Source of the DNA: Rehmannia glutinosa
Taxonomy: Eukaryota > Streptophyta > Magnoliopsida > Lamiales > Orobanchaceae
Direction of reading: 5' to 3'
Assembly: GCA_016081115.2 (NCBI GenBank)
Contig: CM071925.1
Coordinates: forward strand, 9,838,441-9,902,440
Length of the DNA: 64,000 nucleotides
Below, piece after piece: positions 10,509 to 22,074 of the stretch (positions are counted from its first letter, which is position 1; each line of letters opens with the position of its first letter). A model generated the notes under the pieces. It had not been told where the DNA came from. It made no database searches and worked only from the letters and a program-made list of their open reading frames with translations. The position numbers were made by a program, and so were the translations under genes.

Positions 10509-12367
10509 TCAAGTTGTTTTCCTTTCCCTTTGTATCCAAGGCCAGTTTGTTTGTGGTGGTACTTTGGAGTGAATGTGGGTACAACATTTGGTGTTTTGGA
10601 TTTTTGAGATGCTTCATTAATTGAAGATCCTTTTTCCAAAATTACTCTTAGAGTTTGACTATGCACAAAGGGATTAAATAATATGCCTGTCTTATCTCCA
10701 CATTCTTTTTGACTCATAATAAGATCATCAAATGATTTGGATGCCTTTGTAAATGAGGCAATCATATTTTTGAGATCTTTTTCCCTCTTTTCTATAGTAG
10801 CTAACTCTGTTGTGATCTTTGCATTTTCAGCCTTTATCTTAGTGTTCTCATCAGCTATATGACTCGGAGTACTCAACTCTTTAGTCAGTTGTGAGTTTTG
10901 GCTTTTAAGATGGTTGTTTTCCTCATTTAGAATATTGTGTGAGGATTTTATGTGTTCAAAATCTTTCATCATTTTGCCTAATGAATCATAAAGATCAGTG
11001 GGTGATGAAGTGTGTGTATCACAGTCACTATCACTTGAATCTTAATGAGATGAGTTAGAATGTACCTCATCTTCTTGATCTCGTTGATCTTGATCTCGTT
11101 GATCTTGTTCTTTGACCATAAAGCAGATCATGGCTTCTTCCTCAGAATAACTTGAGTAGTCTGCTTCACTACTATCTGAGTCTGATGCTTCTTTAGAACT
11201 TGACTGTCTCAGCAGCTAACATGGCTTTTTTCTTTTCCTGTCTTCTTTCCTTGAAGACTTTTCTTTCTTCCTCATTCCTATATTTGTTGAAACTAGTGGA
11301 TATGATCAGTCAACTGCAAAGTGTCCTGGATGTCTGCAGTTCCAACACAGGTTCTTAGCTCTTTGATCTGCTCTGTTTGCTCTTGGATTATCAGCTCTCT
11401 GATATTCAACCCTTTGATGCTCAGCTCTATTGGGAGGCCTATCTTCCTTTGAGTTGGAAGGTGTCGAATGTCTTCTGGAGGTTTCAGCCTTGTTTCTTTT
11501 ATAGTTCTTATTGAAGAACTTATTGAATCTTTTGACCATCAGGGCAATGTCCTCCTGGTCTGTGGCTTCTTTTGGCTCAACTCTCTTTCCATCACTAGTC
11601 ATTAATGCAGTTGTCTTGGGTACAGCTGTCTCCTTTTGCTCTTTTCTTCTCAGCTCAAACTCGTAGACTTTCAGGTTTGAGAATAGCTCATGGTTAGATG
11701 TTCTTGAGAGGTCCATTGAATGTCTCAGGACCATAACCTTCATTTCCCATTCAGCGGGGAGGCTTCTTAAGATTATCATACACATTTTCTTCTGTGTATA
11801 TTCCTTCTCATGAGCTGAAAGCTCATTTGTAATCTTAGTGAATCTGGCAACCAGCTGATCCAAGGTTTCACTTGCAAGCATTTTGAAATTTTCGAATTTT
11901 TGAACATCAACAGATAGTTTATTTTCTTTAATTTGTTCTGATCTTTCACAAATTAAAGTCAGCTTGTTCAAAATTTCTGAACATCAACCAGCTTGTTTAA
12001 TTTGACTTTATGAACATTGTTTTGTCCAATGTCTTGTAGAGTATGTCCTTGGCCAAATTGTCCAAGTTGTATCTCTTCCTATCCTCATTAATCCACTCAG
12101 TCCTTGGTTTTTCAACCATGGTTGTCTTGCTTCAGCAACAACTTCTTCTCCTTTAGCTGCAGCTGCTCTTATTGCAGCCGTGTTCACTTTGAGTATTTTG
12201 AATAACCCATCTTCTATCACAAGCCACATTTCATCATGTAATGCAAATAGATGTGCCTGCATACGAATTTTCGAATCATCAAATTCTTCAACAGTGAACA
12301 TAGGAATGCGTGTGAGATTTGCTTCCATTATAATATCTTTACTTGAAATGAAAGACTTTGAAAACAC
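10505..12367 (-). pseudogene. Copia gag, copy II, broken
   Basis: Three open pieces in order: 12367-12008 (N terminus, about 40 codons after the primer binding site), 11971-11306 (capsid-like region with LVARFTKITNELSAHEK and RSLPAEWEMKV, then a basic tail and zinc knuckle) and 10972-10505 (a coiled coil with repeated Lys/Glu/Asn heptads). The zinc knuckle reads CWNCRHPGHFAVD, and the codon for the last Cys of C-x2-C-x4-H-x4-C is TGA, a stop. Gag forms the virus-like particle and binds element RNA. The long coiled coil after the knuckle agrees with Sirevirus gags. Confidence 0.85.
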
Positions 12368-12432
12368 AAGTGTTTTAAGTTTTTGAAAACATAGAGATCT
12401 AGTCCAGTAACCAGTGCGGAAGGCTCAATGAA

Positions 12433-12450
12433 CCAGCCGCTTTGATACCA
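12433..12450 (-). promoter_or_regulatory. Primer binding site of copy II
   Basis: On the minus strand TGGTATCAAAGCGG follows the LTR end (ACCTACA) after two bases. It is close to TGGTATCAGAGC, the complement of the initiator Met tRNA 3' end used by most plant copia elements. It fixes the element's direction and the LTR boundary. Confidence 0.9.
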
Positions 12451-13500
12451 TTTGTAGGTCCCAATAGGTGTAAAGTAAGTTTTAGAAGGGGGGTTGAATA
12501 AACCTTACCAAATTTTAGATTTAGTACTTTTAAAATAATTTAACAGAGTTGACTCAAACAGTTGTGTCCTTGATGGACATCTAAGTTGGCTTTTTAGCTA
12601 AGTTACCCACTCAACAGACTCGATAGAGCTGTTGATAGTATAACTTCCCTCCGCTCAAGCCTAATACTTAACTTGGCTGATTGGTTTTTAACAGTGGAAG
12701 ACTTAACACCATTTGTTTAGTTTTAAGCTTATTTTTAACACTTGATTTTTAGTACTTGGTTGTTTATCAGTTGGATAGCAAATATAATCAGCATATATAA
12801 ATTGAATATGCAGGAAAGTAAATTTGCTGAAAGTAAATGACAAATATTTTTACAGAGGTCCGAAGATGGGGTAATTCTTCTAATCCTCTTTTCTCCAACT
12901 CCTGGAGGAATCCACTATGTAACAGATCAGTTTACAAAGCGGTGAATGTACGATCGAGATGACGCCTTGATCACACAAAACCGCTTTTCTTGCGACTCGA
13001 CTTCTTCACAGGGTAGCTACATTGCTACTTGACTCCCTTATCAAGTATTGGATTTGATCATGAAGCCGTCCAACAAACTTGATAATGGTTCGACCTGGAA
13101 CCTTTCTACATCCTAGCTTGGAAAGTAGACCCCTTTGGTTTCTTCAAAAGCTTCCTCTTCAACATATTTTAAGTTGTCTTTCCTTCACAACTTTTGTTGG
13201 ATCAATTTCCTTCGAGTTTTAGGCTTGATGAATTGCTTGAATGTTTATGAGAATATTGCAGGTTAAATGCTTGAATATTTTGTAAGTCCAAGCGGCTACG
13301 ATAATCTAGAGGGGGGTGAATAGATTATCTCCATCTTTTCGATTTCGCCCTCTTTTTCGAACCGAATGCTCAAAGACAATAATAAAGGTGCGGAATGTAA
13401 ATAACACACGTCGATTTATAGAGGTTCAACCCACCTAGGGCCTAATCTTCTACCACCCCAGTATATCCGGGATGGATTTCAAAAAGTAAAAAAGATTTTA

Positions 13501-13758
13501 TTAATTTACGACAAATTAATACAACACCAACTTACAACAACACCTTGAAGAGCACCACACTCTTCTTCAACACCACCTTTGAGATTACCACAATCTCACT
13601 TGAAGATTACCACAATATCCAACGGCACCTTGTGAAGATTACCACAATCTTCAACCTTGAAGAATACCAAATTCTTCAACACCTCAACAAGAAGATTACC
13701 ACAATCTTCTTAAACCTAACAACTAGATCACCCAAGTGTGTTCTTACCACAAGAACAC
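13501..13758 (-). repeat. GTGGT-loop hairpin array, copy B
   Basis: Same array as in copies A, C and D, inverted. The distal unit GTGTTCTT-ACCAC-AAGAACAC is at 13738-13758 on the + strand; the proximal unit is at 13501-13519, with the loop changed to ACGAC. Confidence 0.85.
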
Positions 13759-14154
13759 TCAAAAGGATATCTTGTGTTGAATGATTACCCAAATTCAAGA
13801 TTACAACTCGATAATTGATAATACAATAGAGTGCAAGTGTAATCAAGAAAAGCCTAGACCTCAAGAATGTGAAAGTGAATAGCTAGGCAAATTACAACAA
13901 GAAATAAGACAATGTAAGAACACGTGTATTCTTGAGTGTATCTTGTTGTGTTGTAGTTTTTTTCTCATTTTGTGTTGCTTCAATTCTTCCTCTATTTATA
14001 GAAGATGTCTTGTATATGATAGGCTCCTCTTGGGGACATGAATTCTATAAAAAATTGCAAGACAATTGAAGAAAAGAGCTGTTAGAAATCAATCCCACAA
14101 ATTAAGGAAAAGATGTCTGCTGCACAACGGTTACATTTTTGTTGTCAAACTTAA

Positions 14155-14375
14155 GGGCGACCGGTCGCGCAGAAATATGATTTGAAAAGAACGCAGCAAA
14201 ATTACAACGGGGAGACCGGTCCAGGGGGTGGTCGACCGGTCACCCAAGGGTGCGACCGGTCGCCCCCTACGTGGATCGGTCACCCTGACCTGTTTTTGAG
14301 GTTTCGCGAGTTCTGTTCCTGAAATGTGTTCCCAGGTGCCGGTCGCCTCTTTGGTCGACCGGTCGACCTCCTAAA
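14155..14375 (-). repeat. CG-rich palindrome cluster in LTR S
   Basis: Within AT-rich LTR sequence this stretch is GC-rich and repeats CGACCGGTC-type palindromes (for example GCGACCGGTCGCC and GGTCGACCGGTC). Counterparts lie at about 31835-32120 and 59715-60060, each with different substitutions, many of C-to-T or G-to-A type at CpG. Confidence 0.75.
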
Positions 14376-14379
14376 TGAA

Positions 14380-14805
14380 GTGTTGTCCGATTTTTGTCGA
14401 AAATAAACCTCAAGAAATACTCCGAAAAATTCGTAAAAACATTTTAAACCGATCGGGAGTATTTAGGACAATATTAGAAATATAGTTTTGATGAAATAAG
14501 ACATTAATACAAAAAGTGTTGTCCGATATAAATTCCAATAAATACTCTAAAAAATTCGTAAAAATATTTTAGACCACTCGGGAGTATTAGGACAACATTT
14601 AGAAACATAGTTTCAATGAAAGAAACCATTGACATAAAATCATTAAAAGTGTTGTCCAATATTATCGAAACTAAACTTGAGGAAATACTCCGGAAAATAT
14701 TGAAACCATTTTAAATCATTTAGGAGTATTTGGACAACCTTTAAAATCATTGTTTTGGTATAAAAACAAAATCATAAAAATCATGATAAAACCATTTATC
14801 AAACA
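14380..14805 (-). repeat. Tandem 135-bp units at the 5' end of LTR S
   Basis: On the + strand three units begin GTGTTGTCC at about 14380, 14516 and 14649. Each contains AAATACTC and GGAGTATT, which form an inverted pair, and ends in a block like TTTTGATGAAA or TTTTGGTATAAAA. The same units are seen in copies C (31525-31830) and D (60065-60366). Confidence 0.8.
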
Positions 14806-15515
14806 TATTTCTTGATTGTTCGTGGTTCAGATAACCTCTTCTCAATAACTTCCTCAGCCTTTTATTTTGCACATTTGAAATTTTGCCCGTTAAAGAGATA
14901 AGTTAATTTCAAATGCTACTTGTGATTGTTGGCTTGTCTTGTCTTGGTCTGCAGTCCTTGATGTTGACATTTTCTTGTATTAAATGTCTTCGCAACATTG
15001 CAGATGCCTGACACAAGGTGCAGTGTTTCCATTGGTTCATTCGTTTTGCTTAATTCTAGGACTAACACTTTAGACCTGACAGCTTTGACATATTACTATA
15101 TTGAGTAATATTCTTGACTGTAATCAACGGATCTAAGTCAGTTGTCTTGACTAGACTGCTGTCTTTACCCCATGTGACGTGAGTCAGCTCCAGTCATTGG
15201 ATAACTCAACTGTCACTTTAACTTGAGACTTAACTTCTTGGGTTGACTTGACTGACACTTCTTACAGTTGTTCCCCAGCTGACTGTTATTCAGTCGAGTC
15301 CTTTACTTCCTTCATGAAATTACTCCGCTGACACACATCAGAGTTTTCGCATAGTCCGCAGTTGACTTCTTGTAACTCTTGGCATATCTGACTTGACTCA
15401 GCTTTTCCAGACCTATCTATTACAATACAAATTACAAGGAAATGGGGTGCCAACTTCGTAGTTTAAGTTTTACATACTCAATAAATTTCCTAACACACAT
15501 GGAAGGGTTTTTATG

Positions 15516-16981
15516 TGTAAGTCCCAAGGGGTGATAGTGTAAAGTCTAGAAGTGGAAGGTTGAATAGACTTTACTAAATTTTCGATTTTTGTCCTTTTTA
15601 AAGTCAGAGTTTAATCACAAGGCAGCTGGGTCCTTGGTGCACAACTTAGTTTAGCTTCAAAACAGAGTTAGTCACTCAACAGACTTGACTGAGCTATTGA
15701 TAAGATAACTTAGTTGATTCAGTTAACTCTTTAGAAATTCAGTAGACTTAGTTTTATTGCAGAAGACTTTCACCCTTTGATAAAAATATGTTTTTAACAC
15801 TTGTTTTAGACTTAGTTATTATTATCAGTTGACTTAGCAAATATAACGTCAAACAACAACAAATATATACAAGAAATAAAGTGTTGAACGTAAATGACAC
15901 AGAGAAATTTCTATAGTGGTTTGAGGATGGGGTAATTCCTCTAATCCAATTTTCTCCAACCCCTGGAGGTAATCCAGTAAGTAGCGTTGATTTTGTTACA
16001 AAATGGTGAAAGTCCAAGATAGGCTTTGATCATGTAGCTGGCTTTGCTTCTCAGACTCAACTTCGTCACAAGAGAGTTGTCCTACTACTTCAGTTCTGTT
16101 AGACTCTTGGATTTGTTCACATAGCCCTCCAATAAGTCCAAAGCTTCTAGTTCGAACTGGAACCTCCGTATACTTCTTTCAACCTTAGATGTGCAGACCC
16201 CTTGTCTTTAAACAAGTTTTCCTCTTCAACAGTTTGAAGTTGCCTTTCCTTCACTGAGTGTGTTGGATCAATTTTCTTCGAGTTTTAGGCTTGAGGATCG
16301 TATCCAATGCTTGAGAGATTTTTGATCTTGTTTGCATGTTAGTGTCTATTGCTTTGCTTGCATACGTTGCTCTGGTTCCCCTTCTCTCAAATGAATACTC
16401 AACCTTTTATAGTGCTTGTTTGAAAAATATATCTGTTAAAAAGATAGATGTATTTTTCAAACTACACTTTGAGGTTGTTGGCTTGTCTTGTTTTACAACA
16501 TTGATGTAGACTGATCCTCGAAGTAATGTTCTGCAGCCTTACCTGAATGTCTGCAGATTTTAAGGGACATCCTATTGGTTCCTTGATTTTTGCACTCTTC
16601 AGCAAAATGGCTTTAAGGATGGCAGTCTGACACATACCTACATTCAACAAACATTAGACTTTACTTTGACAACGTATCTCTTCAGCTTTCTTGGATCTTT
16701 TTCTTTGCATAACCCGCCAGACGATCAACTCTACTTATCCGGGAGTGAGTCAGCTGTCAGTCTACGGACTGAGACAACTTTTCTGTCACTTGACTGAGAC
16801 TTGACTTAGCTGATTCTTCATCTTGATCTCTAGTCGACTCATGCATTCTTCAACTTAGATGCTTCCACTCAACTAATAGAACCCTATTTTTTACAAGTAG
16901 ATTTATAGTAGAATTGGGGTGCGATTTCTAATCTAAGTTTTCCATGGTAGCATCAAAATCTATTACATAAATTTTCTAATA
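15516..16981 (-). repeat. Solo LTR of the Sirevirus-like family
   Basis: It is collinear with the copy II LTR. Its minus-strand end at 15516 reads GGGACTTACA; the start at 16981 reads TATTAGAAAATTTATG, with the second base of the TG terminus changed to A. The 5-bp flanks are TTATG on both sides (15511-15515 and 16982-16986), so it was a separate insertion, not part of copy II 20 bp away. It has no primer site or internal region beside it. Length 1466 bp. Confidence 0.92.
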
Positions 16982-16986
16982 TTATG

Positions 16987-17340
16987 GGTTGCAGTAGATT
17001 CGAACTCATGACAACTTCTTGTTTGTCATTGCTCCGATAGCATGTTGATTGACAATCTCATCTAAAACTTAAATTATTAATTATGCTACTTTTTTTTAGG
17101 AGGGCAAATCGCTCTTAGTTAGGGTTTACTGAATAAATCTAAGTCTTCTTCTCAGTGGAAAGTTTTTTAATCTCCTTCTCTCACAGTTGGAAGTCTTCTA
17201 TTGGGAACTTACCTGCACACACAAAAACATTAGATGAGCCCTGGGGGTTGCCCTGGGATGCCCTTCTGACGCTCAAGTTAGTACGGTGTACAAGAGGAAA
17301 AATAAGACATAAATGAATACGAAATATGAGATTATGAATC
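16987..17340 (-). other. Possible remnant of another LTR element leader
   Basis: On the minus strand GATTGTCAATCAACA is followed by TGCTATCGGAGC (17040-17029), which resembles an LTR end plus a Met-tRNA primer site with two mismatches. The sequence then continues with GAGTTCGAATCTACT. To the right is a GC-richer stretch with GAGCCCTGGGGGTTGCCC near 17235. No partner LTR, TG terminus or coding sequence is visible, so this is a weak call. Confidence 0.35.
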
Positions 17341-19470
17341 ATCAGTCATATACTTACAGATGATGAGGTCCATGAGGAAAGACTTTTATTTATCTGGATA
17401 GTGGACCTTGTGGGCCTTGTAGGAGAAAATGGCATGTGAGCTAGTCCCGCACCCTTTGGGCTGGCTTATCCATCTGTAGCCCATTATTATTGGCAATTAA
17501 TAAGATTATCCAATATGAAAATCGAATTATATATTAATAATAAAAGGACATTTCTGCTCCTAGCAATTAGAGATGTTAAATTATTCAATATTGAAGTAAC
17601 AATAACACAAATGTCTTTTTTAATTTTCGAAAACATAATTGAGTATCATTAAATACAATATAAATAAAATAATATTATATGAATAATTATATTTCACAAA
17701 AATTTCATACACCTTTTCTAGTGAATCGACATCGGGTAGCCGGTTGTTCCAATTAACGCCCACTAAAATTGGCCCAAAGTCCACAAACAATGAGAAAGGG
17801 ATTTTCTTATCCTTACACGATTTGTCAGGTTTCCATTTTTTCCATCCAATTCGTGATCATAAGGAACTTTCCTTTCCCTGCAAATATTGTCAGGATCTAT
17901 TATTTCCATATATGTGACCATATTCGTAATCGAATCTGTAGACAAAAGATTTTTGGTCTCATGATAGAACATGACCGTCTGAAAAAATTACACTCGTTGA
18001 TCTTTAGTCAACTTTATTTATTATAATTTTGAATAATGGTTGTTGATTAGTCATTAATTCATATATACCAAAGTACACTGAAATAATGCTTTGAAACAAA
18101 TAAGGACCGTTCACAAGTGTCTACACAGACAAGAATACAAAGGTCTAAGGCATGGATTTAATGAGTGATTGCGTTTGACGAAGTCTAGGTATGCTATCTT
18201 CACTCATTATTCCGAGTCTCAATGTTTTTTATATTGTTATATATATTTATATATACACCATGTTCAATATACAAAATGAATATACAAGATGAAATATTTT
18301 AGGAAATAGAACATGCAAATCGATCGATTGGATGTGTATAGCTAATTATGATTTAAGGGATTAAATTTATATATGTTTCTTAAATTAATTAAATGACAAT
18401 ATTTTAGAAGGCTCACTTGATTTTTATGCAAAAATGAAAACTTTGCATTGATTAGTGAGTTTAATAAAGTTGGTCATATATTTTATTCTTTTTTTATTTA
18501 TTTCAGAGTTATGTAAAAATATTATATTTTACTATTTTATACTTATTTTGAAACTATTTTTTATATTTTAGTGTTATGTAAATCTTTTTTTTCAATTATT
18601 TTATACTTTTGTTACAATTATGTTTATATTTTAGAGTAATGTAAATCTGTTTTTGAACTAATTTTAAAATAACTGTTTTTGAACTGTTTTTTTGTACTAA
18701 TTTTAAAATAACTATTATACTTTTTACTTATGTGAAACAATTTGTCTTATTATTTTCAATTTATTTTACAATTATTCTAATTTAATGGCGGATCATATTT
18801 GCAATAATAACTAACAGAAATTTAAGGACGAGGCTAATTTTGCAACAAAACTATAATAAGAACTATTACGAAATCATGAGAATAAAATCTCGTCACCTCA
18901 TATATATGAGACCAATAGTGAACTAGAAGACACAATAATTCTGTAGCTCATTATTTCGGTTCCTTTAATTTGCTAAATATATATCACCTGTCGCTTTCAC
19001 TTAGGATATATCCTAGACGTCCTCTCTCGCAATCGTTGTTGGATGATTTCCACCATTTTCAATAACTTAATGCATTTCAACTACTCAACTACTCGATTAT
19101 CTTTCATTCATGTAATTCGTCGTGTCGTGAAGGCTTTGGCGATTCTACATGTGACTCGAGATCGTGGGCGATATTTCACAAAAGATACACCGGACCATCG
19201 AGGATGATACTCAAACACGTGCATAAGAAAATGTATGACAATGATATTCAAAAATCCTCTAGAAAATATATGCCCATCATTTAGATTACGATTTTAAGTT
19301 ATTTTTGTTGTTTTTTTTTATGAGGTACTTTTTTTTTCATGGGTATTATCTCACCGAGTTTTTTTCACTTTGATAGGTTTTAACAAGACCTCTATTTTAA
19401 AGGTAGATGTATGGCTTGTAATAATTGCACTATATTTTTTTTAATAATATTTTGCATTTATCTATCTATA
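17341..19470. other. AT-rich sequence without recognisable genes
   Basis: Very AT-rich. At 18480-18740 several copies of a TTATGTAAATCTTTTTT-like phrase alternate with AACTATTTT-like phrases, a weak low-complexity repeat. A dispersed repeat copy lies at 18005-18075. No coding sequence or element ends were found. Confidence 0.6.
18005..18075 (+). repeat. Dispersed AT-rich repeat, copy 1 of 3
   Basis: Contains TTATTTATTATAATTTTGAA and then AATGGTTGTTGATTAGTCAT. Close matches lie at 22320-22380 and 33645-33705, each inside otherwise different sequence. Family not recognised. Confidence 0.6.
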
Positions 19471-22074
19471 TCTATACTATTATTAAAAGTGTGAATGAGC
19501 TTGAAGGATTCTTGAAAATTTGGTTTGCCAAAAATATCCTTATAGTAAAGTTAGCTTTAGGGCAACTAAGTAGTTTTCTATATTAATTTTATGCTTTCAT
19601 TTAGTTGTAATTCTTAGAATATTTTGAATTTTTAAATAATATTCATTTCATATAAGACTAGATATCAAGTGCTTTCCAACCATATATCATAAGCATATAT
19701 AAAAGACTTCATATGAGATAATTTTAGCCATTTAAAATTGAGTGTTATGTAAGAATGTACATTTATAATATTTTACTTTAATTTTCTTAATAACTAAATA
19801 CATCTACCAAAAGAAACAAGAGTGCGAATTTACAACAATATGATGATAAAAAAATAAATACATAAAATTAATTCATTTAAGTTTGAGTTAAATAAATAGG
19901 ATGACGAAATATATTTTTTAAATTTACTTTTTGTTATAAATATTCCATAAAATAATAAATTTATCATCTATCACCTCGCTAAATTGTGAGATAATTATTT
20001 CTTTACAGTGGATGTAAATGACATATTCTTTTAAATACCTGAAGATGGGGGTTTGAGACCATTGAGAATTACAGAGAAGTATTTGTCAATAAAAAATAAT
20101 TAGTTTTAGGATTAGTGAAATATAGCTATTAATAAAATTAAAAAAAATATCCAAACTTTATTCATTAATCTTTATCAATGTTTTTCAATTTTGTAATAAT
20201 GGATATACGATTTAACATGATTTAGATTCAATTTTTTAATATAAAAATTTGGGTTATGAAATTTTAGCATGTATAATTACACAATTAATTATTTATAATG
20301 CATCTAATGCAAAACAATATTAAAAGTAATTTAGAGAAAAACGTCTCTAACCATCAAAACCTAACAAGAGAAAATTTGATTGTAAATTAAACATAAAAAC
20401 CTATATAGTTTTATATTATTTTTAAGGTTTTCTTGAATTGAGTTATATAAACAATTAGTTAAAAATTCATTTCGATCTATACTTACTAAAAATAAATTAA
20501 ACATTGATATAACGTTGAAAATTTAACAATCATATCAACAATGTTATACATGTACTCACAATATATAATTAAATTATGTAGTATATTAACTAATTTCTAT
20601 TTACATGATATGTATTATTATTTCAAAAAACTTGTTGATAAAACAAAAAAATCTTCGTGGTTTTACATCAATTCTGAAAAATAAAGAAAATGTCACTTGC
20701 GATAAATGTAATGAGGAAGATGTTTAAACAACACAGAGGCATTAATAATATTTAAAGTACTTAAATATATTATTCCTCCATTAAATACTAATCATTATTA
20801 CATGAATTTTAAATATAGATTACTATTGAATGTCGTACAAGATGCTTTCATTTATATTTGAATAGGCAGTGACTATATATATCGGATATTTAATAAGTGA
20901 ATATTTAACACTGATTTAATATGTAATAATATTATATTATAGATTACTAATCTTCCTTCATATTTTTATTTTTCATTTTTCATTGATATATATTTTTCAT
21001 AGTATATGAAAATGGATCGTGGTTTAATAATTTATATGATATAAACATGTGGCTTTTCTTTCAATTTTAATTAATTTATTGACCATTTCCAATGGCGTGA
21101 TTATGATTTTTCTTCAATATTTCTAATGTATAAATATTTAATTTAATCATGGACAACATGAGCGAGAACATTACATGGAGCTAAGGGTTCACATGGCTAC
21201 ATTTCAATTGAGAATTTTCATTTCTACTATTTTCATTGAGATTGGGTATTGGTTTTCGCATGAGAATTGAAAATATTTTTGGTTGTATGTAAAAACTTGA
21301 AAATAAATATAGGTTTAGAAATGAATTGATATTTGATTGAATATTTTTTAAAGATTTTTTTACACAAAAATACGTCATACAAATAAAAAAAAATTTTGGT
21401 ATTTAAAAATAATTTTACAAACTTTTTATTATTAAATATATATATTGGGTAAGCTAGGGGTTGACCTAACAATTAATTTTTAGTGAAATGAGAGATAATG
21501 ATGTAAATTTGATAGATGTGATTGAATGAAAATGTAGTAGAATAGGTAAGAAAAATAGCTTTGAAAAGTGGAAGATAATGAAAAAAAGAACATATAAAAG
21601 GAAATTTCACTTGGTCATCACTCTTAACAAAAAGACAAAGACGCGAGTGGTGAATGGAAAACTTAATGTTATAGCTTAGTCGAGAGATAGCAAACATTTT
21701 GGAGATCTGACGAAAAGAGGAAGACATATATCGTCAATCAATCATGCTTGGGCTAAAAAAGCATTAAAAAAGTTGCAAAAAATCTCAAAGCCAAACATGA
21801 AGAAGAATGGGACACTTAAAAAGTAAAACAAGAGTCGATGATGCAAAATGTGTTTTTAGAATTTTTTAATTACTCTTTAGTTTTTTATTATCCATTGTCG
21901 TTGTTCAATGATAATATCATGTAAGTATTGTGTTTCGGGTTCAAACTACACGAGCGACATTTACTCTATATATATATATAATCATTTAACTATAAATTAT
22001 TCAATTTTAAGATTTAATTTTAATTAATTAAAAAATTATTTGGTTTTACGTGCAACGCACGTACACCTAACTAG
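19471..22074 (+). mobile_element. Non-autonomous Helitron
   Basis: It begins TCTATACTATTATTAAAAGT, a typical plant Helitron 5' end, preceded by A. It ends CTAG followed by T. Nine bases before the CTAG end is a hairpin with a 6-bp stem and 3-base loop, ACGTGC-AAC-GCACGT (22048-22062). A 5' TC, a 3' subterminal hairpin, a CTRR end, insertion between A and T and no terminal inverted repeats are the defining Helitron features. The 2.6-kb interior is very AT-rich and has no Rep-helicase frame, so it would need enzymes from another copy. I recognise no captured host exon. The ends are clear; that they belong to one element is inferred from the absence of competing ends between them. Confidence 0.85.

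Larger units (their letters stand above)
13281..14805 (-). repeat. LTR family S, copy B, complete solo LTR
   Basis: It runs on the minus strand from TGTTTGATAAATGG (14805) to GCTTGGACTTACA (13281) and is 1525 bp long. It is flanked by TATTT on both sides (13276-13280 and 14806-14810), a 5-bp target duplication. No internal sequence, primer site or polypurine tract adjoins it, so it is a solo LTR left by LTR-LTR recombination. It interrupts the copy II 5' LTR and is therefore younger than that element. Confidence 0.95.
4663..15495 (-). mobile_element. Sirevirus-like Ty1/copia copy II, 3' LTR lost
   Basis: Read from right to left: 5' LTR (15495 to 12453, split by a later solo LTR), primer binding site, gag with coiled coil and zinc knuckle, protease, integrase, RT, RNase H, then an env-like ORF. 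This order (integrase before RT) is Ty1/copia. The extra ORF after pol in the same direction, a long coiled-coil gag tail and a long LTR fit the Sirevirus group. The element stops at 4663 inside env-like sequence against LTR copy A, so no 3' LTR, polypurine tract or target duplication can be seen. Stops and frameshifts occur in every domain. Confidence 0.85.
12453..15495 (-). repeat. 5' LTR of copy II, split by a solo LTR
   Basis: On the minus strand it starts TGTTAGGAAATTTATTG (15495) and ends GGGACCTACA (12453). Without the 1525-bp solo LTR and one 5-bp duplication the LTR is about 1.51 kb. Both halves match the LTR of copy I and the solo LTR at 15516-16981. The bases outside, CACAT (15496-15500), cannot be checked as a target duplication because the other end of the element is gone. 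Confidence 0.88.

Noticed and set aside
15495..15516. The LTR at 15516-16981 as the second LTR of copy II
   Set aside because: It has its own TTATG duplication, and copy II already has its primer site and 5' LTR at 12433-15495 with no internal sequence between the two LTRs.
21181..21727. Several minus-strand frames of 65-84 codons in the Helitron
   Set aside because: Composition is Phe/Ile/Asn/Lys-rich as expected from AT-rich DNA; no domain and no conserved motif.
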